A stretch of 64,000 nucleotides of DNA from Desulfobacteraceae bacterium (GCA_016744295.1 JADGEQ010000022.1:1-64000); one strand, 5' to 3'. Positions 17,537 through 27,107 are shown, counted from the stretch's first letter. The notes: a model not told the origin generated them from the letters alone. Numbers and translations: made by a program.

Positions 17537-18281
17537 GGAATAATTTCATGTGGGGTCGGTTTTTTTTGCCCATGAAATCGGCCATCTGTTGTCTCCAGGT
17601 TTGATCCCTCAGGTTGCTGTCCCTGGATAAATAATAGTTTCTACAGGTTTGGTCATAACTTTCCAAACTTTTTTCCGAGGCCATCTCCTGGTGCTCTGTC
17701 TGCTCTTTTTTTAAATCAGTGCCAAAAAAATAATCTTCCTTTAATACCAGGTCAAGGGGAAGTCGGGGTTTGATGGCTGGGGTTTGATCGGGATATCCCA
17801 GGCACATACCAAAGAGAGGATAGGCATTGTCCGGAATATTTAGTAATTCACAAACCTTTTCCGGGTCATTTCTAATTCCTCCTATAAAGACCCCGCCAAG
17901 TCCCATTGACTCTGCGGCTATCATTAAATTTTGGGCCACAAGGGCCGTATCCACGGTGGCCACGACAAATTGTTCTGCCCAACCGGTTTCGGCCTCAACT
18001 CCATGGTAGTGGCAGGCAGATTCAAGCCGGGTAAGATCGGCACAGAAAATAAGGAAAACAGGGGCCTGGTCTACCCAGGGCTGGGGTCCTGCCAATTTGG
18101 CAATCTGTTGTCTGTTCTCTTTGTTCCTGACCCGGATAATGGTATAGGCCTGGACATGGCTTGAGGTGGCTGCAGACTGGGCTGTTCTGACAATGCCATG
18201 AAGCAGGTTGTCGTCAATGGGTTTGTCTGTAAATTTGCGGACAGACCTGTGGGCAGATAATAGATCAATGGTTTTATTCAT
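17508..18281 (-). CDS. NADPH-dependent nitroreductase, NfsA-like
   Basis: A 257-residue FMN oxidoreductase. 'LLSAHRSVRKFTDKPID' is the N-terminal FMN-phosphate motif (HRSxR), 'AATSSHVQAYTIIRV' and 'GGVFIGGIRNDPEKV' are the other flavin contacts, and 'PLFGMCLGYPDQTP' is the C-terminal signature of NfsA/Frp enzymes. The protein reduces nitroaromatics or quinones with NAD(P)H; the physiological substrate is unknown. It lies just upstream of the helicase gene with overlapping ends, but the functional link is unclear. Length and motifs are normal. Confidence 0.85.
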   Translation of the reverse strand: MNKTIDLLSAHRSVRKFTDKPIDDNLLHGIVRTAQSAATSSHVQAYTIIRVRNKENRQQIAKLAGPQPWVDQAPVFLIFCADLTRLESACHYHGVEAETGWAEQFVVATVDTALVAQNLMIAAESMGLGGVFIGGIRNDPEKVCELLNIPDNAYPLFGMCLGYPDQTPAIKPRLPLDLVLKEDYFFGTDLKKEQTEHQEMASEKSLESYDQTCRNYYLSRDSNLRDQTWRQQMADFMGKKNRPHMKLFLEKRGLFLK

Positions 18282-18340
18282 GGGATATTAATCCTTGTTT
18301 GATTTCCTCTATGGTTATTTAAACCTGGTGTTTTTTACTA

Positions 18341-19585
18341 TCATTTTATGGGATCTGTTTCAAGTTGCCGCAGGGGTTTAAGCGAGGCTGTCAATGCCAT
18401 GGCAATGGTACACAAAACTGCCAGAATTAAAAAAACGATTTTATAGCTTGCGGATATATCAAAAATGTATCCTGCCATGAATGGGCCAATGGCCCCGCCT
18501 ATGGTGCTGCAGAATATGACGATGCCAAAGAGAAGTCCATGGGATTTTGTTCCGAAAAATTTTGCGATCAAGGGTGACACCAGGGAAAAAAAACCACCAT
18601 GGGCAAACCCGTATACAGCTGCAAATAGGTAGAACATCCATAAACTTTGCACCACCTGGAGCCAGCACAATGACACAAATAAACAGAAAAGACAGATTAA
18701 CAAGGCAGGCTTTTCACCAAATTTATCCGCTGCACCGCCCATTAGAAATCTGCCGGTAATACTCACCCCACCGATGGTTGCTAAGATACCGGCGGATATG
18801 GCGGACGGAATGCCAAGATCAATGGCATGCTGTACAATATGAATAATAATCGTATACACACAAAAAAGAATAATAAAATAGACAATGCAAATTGTCCACA
18901 ATTGCCGGGTGCGAATTGCCTGCTTAAAATCCAACCCCTCTTCGGATTCATTGGTTTTTGATGTGTGGCTGATCCCATTGTCAATGAATTGGTCTTTTTG
19001 GATAGGATCACGGACCAAAAACTGGGCAAGACATAAAACAGAGACGATGATCATAAATGCCAATACAACAAAGGAGGTCCGCCATCCGTAGCGATTGATA
19101 AGCCAGTTGATAAAAAAAGGCATGATAAACATGCCAACCCCCGTTCCGACCTTAATGATGCCGCTCATCATGCCCCGTTTTTTCTTGAACCACCGGGACA
19201 CCGTTGACAGCGGGATAACATCTATGCCGCCAAGGCCGATTGCGACAATAAAACCATAGAACAGATACAACTGCCATGGAGAATGAATGGTTGCCATCAG
19301 AAGAAATCCCAGACCGAGAAAAATGCCGCACCCGCTCATGATGAGCCGGGGCCCGAATCTGTCGTTCAGATTTCCCAGAACAATACTGGAAGAGCCATGC
19401 ACCAGAAAACACAATGAGGCAGCCCCGGAAATGGTTGCCCTTGACCAGCCAAATTCGTTTATCAGCGGGTCAAAAAATACACCAAAGCTGTTACTGACAC
19501 CCCAAACAACTGCCTGGATAAAAAACCCCGCAACAATAATGATATAGCCGTAAAAAAAAGGTAGTCTTTTGATATCTGTAGACAC
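18341..19585 (-). CDS. MFS transporter, OFA/monocarboxylate type
   Basis: A 414-residue integral membrane protein with 12 predicted hydrophobic segments. 'GYIIIVAGFFIQAVVWGVSN' starts the first helix. 'LNDRFGPRLIMSGCGIFLG' is the MFS loop 2-3 motif, 'SRWFKKKRGMMSGI' that of loop 4-5, and 'GAADKFGEKPALL' the second-half repeat. This matches the oxalate/formate antiporter and monocarboxylate group. The cargo is probably a small organic acid. It is divergent from a second, unrelated MFS gene with a 220-base shared region. No substrate enzyme is adjacent. Confidence 0.8.
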   Translation of the reverse strand: MSTDIKRLPFFYGYIIIVAGFFIQAVVWGVSNSFGVFFDPLINEFGWSRATISGAASLCFLVHGSSSIVLGNLNDRFGPRLIMSGCGIFLGLGFLLMATIHSPWQLYLFYGFIVAIGLGGIDVIPLSTVSRWFKKKRGMMSGIIKVGTGVGMFIMPFFINWLINRYGWRTSFVVLAFMIIVSVLCLAQFLVRDPIQKDQFIDNGISHTSKTNESEEGLDFKQAIRTRQLWTICIVYFIILFCVYTIIIHIVQHAIDLGIPSAISAGILATIGGVSITGRFLMGGAADKFGEKPALLICLFCLFVSLCWLQVVQSLWMFYLFAAVYGFAHGGFFSLVSPLIAKFFGTKSHGLLFGIVIFCSTIGGAIGPFMAGYIFDISASYKIVFLILAVLCTIAMALTASLKPLRQLETDPIK

Positions 19586-19804
19586 AAGTTGATCTCCATT
19601 CTATGGGATTTGCCAACCCCATTAAATACCATTGAAAAATAAAGGTTAATAGGTACAGAATACCCTATTTTTGACCAGCACAGATTAAAATCAAATAATT
19701 TTGGTTCCTATAATCTGGATTCCTGCCGGGAAATTTTACCAGGGTATGGACCTGTCTCTTTGGATCTGTTATTCTCCGGTTTTTTTTGTAGACGGGAAAA
19801 TTCC

Positions 19805-21037
19805 ATGGTACCCAGCGTTCAATCCAACATTCTAAGGCTTTATATCATAAAGTTGTCCAAGTGGCTCATGCTGACCATGCCCATTGTGTTTTTGTTTTAC
19901 CAGGCAAATGGGCTTTCCACCCAGGATCTTTTCCTGCTCAAAGCGATCTATTCCATTTCCATTGTGGTGTTTGAAGTGCCGTCGGGATATTTTGGCGATA
20001 TCTGGGGTAGAAAATCTTCCCTGGTACTGGGAAGTTTCCTTGGATTTGTCGGATTTGCCCTGTATTGTGTCTCCACAGGGTTTTGGGGGTTTCTGATCTG
20101 TGAGGTTATCCTGGGCATTGGCCAGAGTTTTATATCCGGTTCTGATTCAGCCCTGCTGTATGATACCCTTCAGGAGGCAAAAAAAGAAAAAGAGTATCTG
20201 AAGATTGAGGGCAGGCTCATTTCGGCCGGGAATTTTGCCGAAGCTGTGGCAGCCCCCATCGGGGTTCTCATCGCCGTCATGGGGCTTCGCACCCCCTTTT
20301 ATTTTCAGACGGCTGTTGCCTTTGCCGCCATTCCGGCTGCCCTGACCCTGATTGAACCTGCCCAAAGGGGCACCGTGGAAAAAGCTGGCTTCCAGCAGAT
20401 CTTTAAGATCCTGAAATTTGCCATGGTGGAGCACAAAGGATTGCAGACCACCATTATCTATTCCGCGGTGATTGGCACGGCCACACTGACCATGGCCTGG
20501 TTTGTACAGCCCTACTTTGTTTTTTTATCACTTCCCCTGGCCTTTTACGGTATTGTTATTCCCCTTTTAAACCTGACCACAGGCGTTATCTCCATTCAGG
20601 CCTACCGGGTGGAAAAATGGCTTGGCCGGGAGGCCGTAATTTTGTTCATTGCCCTTGGTATTGCAGCCGGGTATTTTTTTCTGGGGACTTTTCAGAGCAT
20701 GGGAGCGCTTGGCTTCATGTTTTTTTTCTATATCATCCGGGGGCTTGCCACCCCAATTTTGAAAAACCAGATCAACGAAATCACCCCCTCTGATATCCGG
20801 GCCACGGTACTCTCCATCCGGAGTCTCATCATCCGGCTGTCCTTTGCCATGCTGGGACCTCTGCTGGGCTGGCAGGCCGACCGGGCCGGGCTTCCCGGGG
20901 CATTGGTTGCCGGGGGCGTTCTCTTCCTGGGCACAGGCCTTGGGGCTGCTTTGCTTCTCATCCACACCTTACGGGAAAGATCCCGGTTATCTGATTTAAG
21001 AGGATTGGATCCCGGGCAGGAGTTGCCGAAACCCTAG
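19805..21037 (+). CDS. MFS transporter of unknown cargo
   Basis: A 410-residue membrane protein. I prefer the ATG at 19805 ('MVPSVQSNILRLYIIKLS'); the frame is open from 19760. The MFS loop motif appears as 'GYFGDIWGRKSSLVLGSFLG', and helix 5 as 'GQSFISGSDSALLYDTLQE', a segment typical of the drug- or metabolite-exporting group with the 'DSALLYD' motif. There are 11-12 hydrophobic segments. It is divergent from the OFA-type transporter. Cargo cannot be predicted. Confidence 0.8.
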   Translation: MVPSVQSNILRLYIIKLSKWLMLTMPIVFLFYQANGLSTQDLFLLKAIYSISIVVFEVPSGYFGDIWGRKSSLVLGSFLGFVGFALYCVSTGFWGFLICEVILGIGQSFISGSDSALLYDTLQEAKKEKEYLKIEGRLISAGNFAEAVAAPIGVLIAVMGLRTPFYFQTAVAFAAIPAALTLIEPAQRGTVEKAGFQQIFKILKFAMVEHKGLQTTIIYSAVIGTATLTMAWFVQPYFVFLSLPLAFYGIVIPLLNLTTGVISIQAYRVEKWLGREAVILFIALGIAAGYFFLGTFQSMGALGFMFFFYIIRGLATPILKNQINEITPSDIRATVLSIRSLIIRLSFAMLGPLLGWQADRAGLPGALVAGGVLFLGTGLGAALLLIHTLRERSRLSDLRGLDPGQELPKP

Positions 21038-21136
21038 GCCCCCAAAATATATCATGGTGATCGGTTCGGTTTTTTGTGATATATCAGACCTTTTGGAAAA
21101 TATAACAGATACAATTTGACCATCGGAGAAAATAGA

Positions 21137-21760
21137 TTGAAAAAAAACACACCAAACCTTCCCGGAACCCCCATGGGGATCGTAACACCTGATCAGCTTG
21201 AAAAGATGGTCAGGGTTGCCAGAAAATACAAGATTGAAACGTTAAAAATCACCACTGGCCAGCATCTGAAAATGCTCGGGGCAGACCAGGAGGATATTCC
21301 CATGATAATGGAAGAACTGGGGGGCAGTCTTCCCGGGACCCCCCATTTGAAAATTGGACTCCGTAACCTCCAGGCTTGTGTAGGGTCTCCCTTTTGCAGC
21401 TTTGCAACGGCAGATACCCGGGAAATGGGGATGCTTCTCCAAAAAGCATTTGTAAATCGTGTTTTTCCTGGAAAAGTCAAGGTGGCTGTTTCAGGGTGCA
21501 TCTCCAACTGCTGTGAAGGGTATGTCAGAGATTTGGGGATTTTTGCTAAAAAATCCGGCTGGACCCTTATCTTCGGAGGAAACGCAGCGGGCAGACCGCG
21601 AATAGGCGATGTGATCGCCGACAAACTGAGCGCTGAGCAGGTGATCCTCCTGGCAGAAAAATGTCTTGGTTACTATTGTGATAATGCCAAAAAGGAAGAA
21701 CGGGCCGGCCACATGGTTGCCCGCATTGGGCTGGATGACCTTCTCCAGGCGATCAAGTAA
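21137..21760 (+). CDS. Small sirohaem [4Fe-4S] sulfite/nitrite reductase-like protein
   Basis: About 207 residues, starting at the TTG at 21137 with GGAGAA 6 bases upstream. It is a single ferredoxin-like plus sirohaem/[4Fe-4S] half-module. 'LQACVGSPFCSFATADT' (C-x5-C) and 'VSGCISNCCEG' (C-x3-C) supply the four cluster cysteines that bridge to sirohaem. The N-terminal 'GIVTPDQLEKMVRVARKY' is the usual parachute domain. Full-size enzymes have two such modules or a second subunit. It resembles assimilatory-type small sulfite reductases and NirB/NirD-like domains found in anaerobes. It is convergent with the redox cluster that follows, so it is not in the same operon. Confidence 0.78.
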   Translation: MKKNTPNLPGTPMGIVTPDQLEKMVRVARKYKIETLKITTGQHLKMLGADQEDIPMIMEELGGSLPGTPHLKIGLRNLQACVGSPFCSFATADTREMGMLLQKAFVNRVFPGKVKVAVSGCISNCCEGYVRDLGIFAKKSGWTLIFGGNAAGRPRIGDVIADKLSAEQVILLAEKCLGYYCDNAKKEERAGHMVARIGLDDLLQAIK

Positions 21761-21882
21761 ATCGTTTACCAACAGGTTTGAAAGATCCTTTAGGGCGGGC
21801 CCTGGAGCCCAACCTCAGTGGGGCCTCCTATCCCGTGGTAAATCTTATCTGAAAAACAAATCAGGCCTTTGGGTAAGGTGCA

Positions 21883-23193
21883 TCAGTTGAGAACCATTTT
21901 AATGCTTTTTTCAAGATTGCTGTGGTAAATTTTTGCCTGGCTTTGATCCCGGGTGATAAAGGGTATCAACGCTGTGGGTGAAATAAGTTGCAGCAGAAGC
22001 GGGATGGGGCATACCCCGACGATCATGGCAAAGGCCACCCTCTCCTCCCAGGTGCCAAAGGGTTCTTTGCTGTTTTGGGGACGTATTTGGGGAAGGGCTC
22101 CGCCAAATCGATGATAAACATCACCAGATATGCCATGGGGAATATTATCCATAACATTATTTTGCTCTTTTCTCTGTGCCGTGGCAACGTTTTCCATCTG
22201 CGCAATTGCCTGGTCAAAACCTGTCCCTGGGTCAAGCTTTTCTGACAAAGCCTGTGGATCCAATCCCAGGGCCATGGCTCTGCCCATGAAAATATGGGCA
22301 TCCTGGGGGCGTTTTTTACAAAGCGCTGCAAAGCCCTGGTGGTCAAGGATAAAAACGCCTTTGGCAGTATCTTCGTTGTTGCTGCTTTCTCTATGTTTTT
22401 TAGGATATTGCAGAAAATTTATACACCCAACAGGGCAATGGAAACAGGCATGGGAATGACGAAAATACTTTTTCACCAGATCTTTTGCAAGATTGCAGTC
22501 CACCATTTTTTCCAGAACTGACATGGATTTTTGTTTGGGCAATTGTTTTTTGATCTGGGCAGTCAGATGTCGGTCCTCTTGAAGATCCTTGGCAGCAAAG
22601 GGAATCTTGCCTCCGCCCTTGAGAACAATGGCGCAAATATTTTTGGACTTCATAAATCCTGCAAGACCGCACCGGTCAAATCCGCCAAATACAGCGGTAC
22701 CAGCTGCACCATGGGGGTCGGTAGAATTGGGACCTGCCATCAGAGCAATTTCCTGGATACCCCTTGAGTTTAATTGTTTGACTGTCTGGGGAATGCTCAG
22801 CCCTGCAAGATCATCTGCAGGCTCGATACAGATCCTTCCCTTTTCAACCACCACCACACAGTCTTTTTGAGACCTGCCCAGAAACAGGGCAAAATCAATT
22901 TCTGAAAGTTTTAACATGACTCCTGATTTTACCACAACAGGCAAATGGCAGATTTTTTTGTCATCTGAATAAAATGAGGCAACCATGAGGCAGGATCCAG
23001 GTGCAAAACCTCCGGTAAGGGGACCTGTCCCGAGAACCAGGGGAGTCTGATGGCTGTATTCTTTTAGCAAAAGCGTATTGACAGCAGCCCCGCCAATGTG
23101 TTGAGCCATGTCCATTGTAAGTTCTTTATATAGGATGGATCCAGTTTCAAGATCCACCACAGCAATTTTATTGTTTTTACCTGAACTTCTCAT
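21883..23193 (-). CDS. Short, divergent AOR-family protein
   Basis: About 436 residues, from the ATG at 23193, which overlaps the previous stop (ATGA) and has AAGGGGAAG upstream. The N-terminal domain is recognisable as AOR: 'VVDLETGSILYKEL', 'LGTGPLTGGFAPGS'. The iron-sulfur site is intact as 'ACFHCPVGC' plus a probable fourth cysteine in 'AMIVGVCPIPL'. It is about 160 residues shorter than the two full AORs in this cluster, and the pterin-binding loops are poorly conserved. It may be a structural or electron-transfer relative rather than an aldehyde oxidase. It ends the long minus-strand redox operon. Confidence 0.7.
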   Translation of the reverse strand: MRSSGKNNKIAVVDLETGSILYKELTMDMAQHIGGAAVNTLLLKEYSHQTPLVLGTGPLTGGFAPGSCLMVASFYSDDKKICHLPVVVKSGVMLKLSEIDFALFLGRSQKDCVVVVEKGRICIEPADDLAGLSIPQTVKQLNSRGIQEIALMAGPNSTDPHGAAGTAVFGGFDRCGLAGFMKSKNICAIVLKGGGKIPFAAKDLQEDRHLTAQIKKQLPKQKSMSVLEKMVDCNLAKDLVKKYFRHSHACFHCPVGCINFLQYPKKHRESSNNEDTAKGVFILDHQGFAALCKKRPQDAHIFMGRAMALGLDPQALSEKLDPGTGFDQAIAQMENVATAQRKEQNNVMDNIPHGISGDVYHRFGGALPQIRPQNSKEPFGTWEERVAFAMIVGVCPIPLLLQLISPTALIPFITRDQSQAKIYHSNLEKSIKMVLN

Positions 23194-24470
23194 ATCTTCC
23201 CCTTTGCTGGAATGCTTTTTTGCCACTTGAATCTGATTTTTGCACCGCCATATCCGCAGGCGTCAATACAGCGCATGCACATGATGCACTCGGACATGGG
23301 AATTTGAGGTGAGATCCCCTGCAAAAGAGCATCTTTGTCGATGATCCCCATGGGGCAGATATCAGCGCACTGCATGCATGAAAATTTTTTGCATTGATTT
23401 GCACCGATCACAATCTTGATAAATCCTAGTTTTGCCGCCAGGGCCAGAACAGCGCCAACCGGACAAAAGTATCTGCACCAGGACCTTTTTTCTCCCATCT
23501 CAAGAGCTGCCACAACAGGGAATATCCCCATTTGAAACCCCTTGAGTACCCCGTTTGGTCCGTAGGACCTGCAAAGACTTCCAATGGGGCAGACAGTGCA
23601 GAAAGCCTGACAGCCTATGCCTGCGCTTGTGCCTACAGCACCGGCCAGGATGCCGTATTTGATCAGGCGTCCCCTTAAAAATTTGGGCAACCCAAATTTG
23701 GGTGTGATCTTTCCCACAAGATCCAGGACAAACCCAAAGGGACAGATAAACCCGCAGAAGGCCCGGCCCAGAAAAAGGGTCAGCACCATGAGAATAGATG
23801 CCGAACCAAGACCTGTCAGCAGCAGAACCTTTGTTGAGGCAAGGTTTTGCAAAAAGCCTGTGGGGCATGCAAGGGAGACAGATCCGGCCGTAAAATAACA
23901 AAAGGAGCCCACCAGCACCATCACCAGCATAAAAAATGCCAAGGCCTGGACAGGCCACCGGATCAGCCGAATCCAGCCAAGCCTTTTACCCCTGGTAAAA
24001 ACAAGGGCTTGTTCCGGGCATTGCTTGACACAGGCAGGGTCACCTTCACACAGATCGCATTTTATGATGGACCCATTGGGGGTAATCATTGGAGCGGCTT
24101 CCGGACAGGCCAGGGCACAGATGCCGCAGTTTGTACACAATTTTTGGTTTATCCTGACAATCCCGTCCACATCCTTTTGTATGGCTCGGCTGGGACAGGC
24201 CGGAATGCAAAGGGGATCTTTGCAATGGAGACATACCAGGGTAAAATTATTGCCCTGATCCTCGGACCGAAGGGTTCTGATTCCGGTTGATGAGGGGGCA
24301 ATGGCAAGCACCTGGCGGGTTGAACAGACCATTTCGCAGGTGCCGCAACCCGTGCACAAAGAAGGGTTAAAGACTATGGTTCCAGGACGTTTCATTGATT
24401 TTACCTTGTCTGGCAAGGGTCGTATATCGTCTATATTAAGCTGAATAGATTCTGGCATCTCAAATTCCAA
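23190..24470 (-). CDS. Ferredoxin-NapH-type membrane iron-sulfur protein
   Basis: A 426-residue protein. Residues 30-155 hold ferredoxin-like clusters ('CTGCGTCEMVCS', 'CKDPLCIPACPS', 'CTNCGICALACPE', 'CDLCEGDPACVKQCPE'), as in the HycB/NrfC type. Residues about 170-355 are NapH-like, with four or five hydrophobic helices and loop cysteines in 'FCGFICPFG' and 'WCRYFCPVG'. Two C-terminal clusters follow ('CMQCADICPMG', 'CIMCMRCIDAC'). The arrangement suggests a membrane entry/exit port between quinones and the soluble Hdr/Fdh/AOR partners encoded around it. Its end overlaps the AOR-like gene start by 4 bases. Confidence 0.8.
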   Translation of the reverse strand: MEFEMPESIQLNIDDIRPLPDKVKSMKRPGTIVFNPSLCTGCGTCEMVCSTRQVLAIAPSSTGIRTLRSEDQGNNFTLVCLHCKDPLCIPACPSRAIQKDVDGIVRINQKLCTNCGICALACPEAAPMITPNGSIIKCDLCEGDPACVKQCPEQALVFTRGKRLGWIRLIRWPVQALAFFMLVMVLVGSFCYFTAGSVSLACPTGFLQNLASTKVLLLTGLGSASILMVLTLFLGRAFCGFICPFGFVLDLVGKITPKFGLPKFLRGRLIKYGILAGAVGTSAGIGCQAFCTVCPIGSLCRSYGPNGVLKGFQMGIFPVVAALEMGEKRSWCRYFCPVGAVLALAAKLGFIKIVIGANQCKKFSCMQCADICPMGIIDKDALLQGISPQIPMSECIMCMRCIDACGYGGAKIRFKWQKSIPAKGKI

Positions 24471-24504
24471 TTCAAGGTTTCTTATATTAATGGGATATCA
24501 TTTA

Positions 24505-24557
24505 TTGTTTTGCTGCCCTGGTAATTAACCTGGTAATTCATATGGGGGGCAAAACAA
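24505..24557. promoter_or_regulatory. Intergenic hairpin with internal direct repeat
   Basis: TTGTTTTGC (24505-24513) pairs perfectly with GCAAAACAA (24549-24557), and the loop contains CCTGGTAATT twice. It lies in the 97-base gap between the HdrC-like and NapH-like genes, the widest gap in this run of genes. There is no T-tract, so it may be an mRNA-stabilising or processing structure rather than a terminator. Confidence 0.35.
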
Positions 24558-24567
24558 AATACCCGTA

Positions 24568-25032
24568 CTATTCCATTGTGTTTCTTTCCATGTAAACCTG
24601 CTGTCGGCAGGCCGGACAAAGGCTCAGATAATCAAGTTTTTTCCTGTTCACCTGTTTTTGAATATAATTGGCAATGGGCAGACTGGTCACACCCAGGCCA
24701 CAGCGGGTGCACAAGAGAATGTTTTGGTCAGGTTGTTTTTCCTTTGAAAGCGTTTGCAGCCCCTTGACCAGATCCCGGCAGCTTACACCTTCAGGACAGA
24801 TTCTTGTTCCTGCATCGCACCCGGTACAGCGCCAAAGTCCAGCATCTTCAAGGATATCGCCAAAAATATCCCCAGAGGTGAAATTTTGGGAAAGCGCTTT
24901 TTGGATGATTCCCCGGGGTGAAATATCCATGGAAAAATCTTCATACATTTCAGCCATGGGACATACTGCCACACATTTTCCGCAGTCAACACAAAGCATT
25001 GCCCCTGATTGTTCAAGTACCTTGTTTATCAT
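24568..25032 (-). CDS. HdrC-like iron-sulfur protein
   Basis: A 154-residue soluble protein. The first cluster, 'CVDCGKCVAVCPMAE', is a classical [4Fe-4S] motif; the second, 'CTGCDAGTRICPEG', has the same cysteines with wider spacing. Two further CxxC pairs lie near the C-terminus ('CTRCG', 'CPACR'). Size and cluster layout match HdrC-type subunits that pass electrons between HdrA and a partner. Its ATG overlaps the stop of the formate dehydrogenase-like gene (ATGA), indicating co-translation. No HdrB-type CCG domain is encoded nearby, so the usual disulfide-reducing partner is missing. Confidence 0.75.
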   Translation of the reverse strand: MINKVLEQSGAMLCVDCGKCVAVCPMAEMYEDFSMDISPRGIIQKALSQNFTSGDIFGDILEDAGLWRCTGCDAGTRICPEGVSCRDLVKGLQTLSKEKQPDQNILLCTRCGLGVTSLPIANYIQKQVNRKKLDYLSLCPACRQQVYMERNTME

Positions 25033-27107
25033 ATGTCTTGTCCTTTTCTGCTGTCGTGCTTTCTGTCTTCCTTGCTTTCTTCCTTTGCAAGTTTTGCAGC
25101 ACAGGCCTTGAACTCCGGAATCTTTGAAACAGGATCCAATGCTTCGTGGGTCAGGGCATTGGCCGGGGCTTCGGCAAAGTGAAAGGGTATAAACAAAGAT
25201 CCTGGCCTGACATCCCGGGTGAGTCTTGCAGACAAAACAATGCTCCCCCTTCTTGTGGATACCCGGACAGAATCTTGTTGGGATATGTTCAGCGCCAGTG
25301 CATCATCGGGATGAATTTGAGCAAAGGGGTGGGCTGCCTCTTGGCTCAATGTTTTTGAACGGCGGGTCATGGTTCCTGTATGGTAATGGCAGAACATCCG
25401 CCCTGTCACCAGGACCAGGGGATACTCAGGATCAGGCATCTCCCTTGGGGGGGTATAATCGGGCACCACAAAAAGTCCTTTGCCCCGGGAAAAATTATCT
25501 TTGTGCAGAAAGCTTGTACCCTGATGATCATGGCTGGGACAGGGCCACTGTAGTCCAGCGGATTCAAGCCGGGTAAAATTGATCCCCCCGTAAATAGGCA
25601 CAAGCGTTGCCAGCTCATCCATCACCTCTTCTGGGTTTTTATAATCAAAATCAAGGTTCAGTTTTTGGGCCAGACGGTTCAGGATGGTAAAATCATCCAC
25701 AGCTTCACCCGGTGGCAGGACAGCCTTGCGCAACAGCTGTACCCTGCGTTCAGTATTGGTAAAGGTTCCTGTTTTTTCAGCAAAACATGCCCCCGGCAGA
25801 ACCAGATCCGCAAGTTGGGCTGTTTCTGTCAGAAAAATATCCTGAACCATGAGAAAATCAAGTTTTTTCAACCGTTCTCTCACATGGTTGATATCAGGAT
25901 CACTCATCATGGGATTTTCCGCCATAATATAAATGGCTTTTACATTGTCTCCTGCCTGGCCGGTCATTTCGGTGACAGTAAGCCCCGGGGTTGAAGGCAG
26001 ACAGGTTTTCCAGCTTGCTTCAAATTTTGACCTGACACCGGGATCTGTTACATCCTGGTAACCCGGCAGAAGATTTGGCAGGGCTCCCATATCACAGGAT
26101 CCCTGGACATTGTTCTGGCCTCTCAAAGGGTTGATTCCGGCGTTTTGCCGGCCCACCTGGCCGCAGAGCATGGCCAGGTTGCAGATGGCATGGACATTGG
26201 CGGTGCCGCAGCTGTGCTGGGTGATTCCCATACAAAAGACGATGGAAGCGCTTTTGGCCTTTGCGTAGAGCTGGGCCACCTTTGCTATCATGTTCGGCCC
26301 GATACCGGAAATCTCAACTGCCTTGTCCATGGGCCATGATGCAAGATTTTTCTTTACTGCCTCAAAATTTTGGGTGCGTTCTGTGACAAAAAAGCTGTCT
26401 TCAAGGCCATTGTCCAGGATATGGCCCATCATCCCGTTGATCAGGGGAATATCAGCACCAAAGTTTATTGGCAGATAAAAATCTGCATTTTTTGCCGGCT
26501 CAGTACGCCTGGGGTCCACCACGATAAGGGTCGCACCCTTTGCCCTGGCTTCATAAATTTTCCCCATGATGATGGGATGGGTTTCTGCTGCATTGGAGCC
26601 AAACATGATGATAAGATCAGCCCCGACAAAATCATCAATGGAGTTGGTCATTGCACCGCTTCCAAGGGCCCGGGCCATGGCTGCGGCTGTGGGGCCGTGG
26701 CAGAGACGGGCGCAATGATCAACATTGTTGGTGGAAAATCCTGTTCTGATCAATTTTTGGAAAAGATAATTTTCCTCATTGCTGACCCTTGCAGAACTCA
26801 ATCCTGCCACAGCGTCGGGGCCATATTTATCAGCCGCAGCCTTTAATTTTTCCGCGGCAATATCCAAGGCCTGTTCCCATGGGATCTTTTGAAACCCGTT
26901 TTTACCCTTTAAAAGGGGGGAGGTAAGTCGGTCAGGGTGATGGACAAATTCATGGGCGTTCCAGCCCTTGATACACAGTTGGCCCCTGGAAACAGGATGA
27001 TCCTTGTCCGGAAGGGTTTTTACAATATTTCCATCCACAACCTCAAGAATTATCCCGCAGCCGCAGCCGCAATATGGACAAATGGTTTTTATAAAATCAA
27101 TTTTCAT
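25029..27107 (-). CDS. fdhA: Molybdenum/tungsten formate dehydrogenase-like catalytic subunit
   Basis: A 692-residue molybdopterin oxidoreductase. 'CPYCGCGCGIILEVVDG' near residue 12 holds the [4Fe-4S] cluster. 'SSARVSNEENYLFQKLIRTG' and 'NNVDHCARLCHGPTAAA' follow; the cysteine in 'ARLCHGP' sits where formate dehydrogenases carry selenocysteine or cysteine as the metal ligand. 'CMGITQHSCGTANVHAICNLAMLCGQVGR' type text and the C-terminal 'HYHTGTMTRRS' fit the family. No Tat signal is present, so it is cytoplasmic. Flanked by FdhB-, MvhD-, HdrA- and HdrC-like genes, it probably exchanges electrons with an Hdr complex. It overlaps its upstream neighbour by 11 bases. Confidence 0.82.
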   Translation of the reverse strand: MKIDFIKTICPYCGCGCGIILEVVDGNIVKTLPDKDHPVSRGQLCIKGWNAHEFVHHPDRLTSPLLKGKNGFQKIPWEQALDIAAEKLKAAADKYGPDAVAGLSSARVSNEENYLFQKLIRTGFSTNNVDHCARLCHGPTAAAMARALGSGAMTNSIDDFVGADLIIMFGSNAAETHPIIMGKIYEARAKGATLIVVDPRRTEPAKNADFYLPINFGADIPLINGMMGHILDNGLEDSFFVTERTQNFEAVKKNLASWPMDKAVEISGIGPNMIAKVAQLYAKAKSASIVFCMGITQHSCGTANVHAICNLAMLCGQVGRQNAGINPLRGQNNVQGSCDMGALPNLLPGYQDVTDPGVRSKFEASWKTCLPSTPGLTVTEMTGQAGDNVKAIYIMAENPMMSDPDINHVRERLKKLDFLMVQDIFLTETAQLADLVLPGACFAEKTGTFTNTERRVQLLRKAVLPPGEAVDDFTILNRLAQKLNLDFDYKNPEEVMDELATLVPIYGGINFTRLESAGLQWPCPSHDHQGTSFLHKDNFSRGKGLFVVPDYTPPREMPDPEYPLVLVTGRMFCHYHTGTMTRRSKTLSQEAAHPFAQIHPDDALALNISQQDSVRVSTRRGSIVLSARLTRDVRPGSLFIPFHFAEAPANALTHEALDPVSKIPEFKACAAKLAKEESKEDRKHDSRKGQDI

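Noticed and set aside
26700-26760. Possible selenocysteine in the formate dehydrogenase-like protein
   Set aside because: The residue at the metal-ligand position ('ARLCHGP') is coded by a normal cysteine codon and there is no in-frame TGA.
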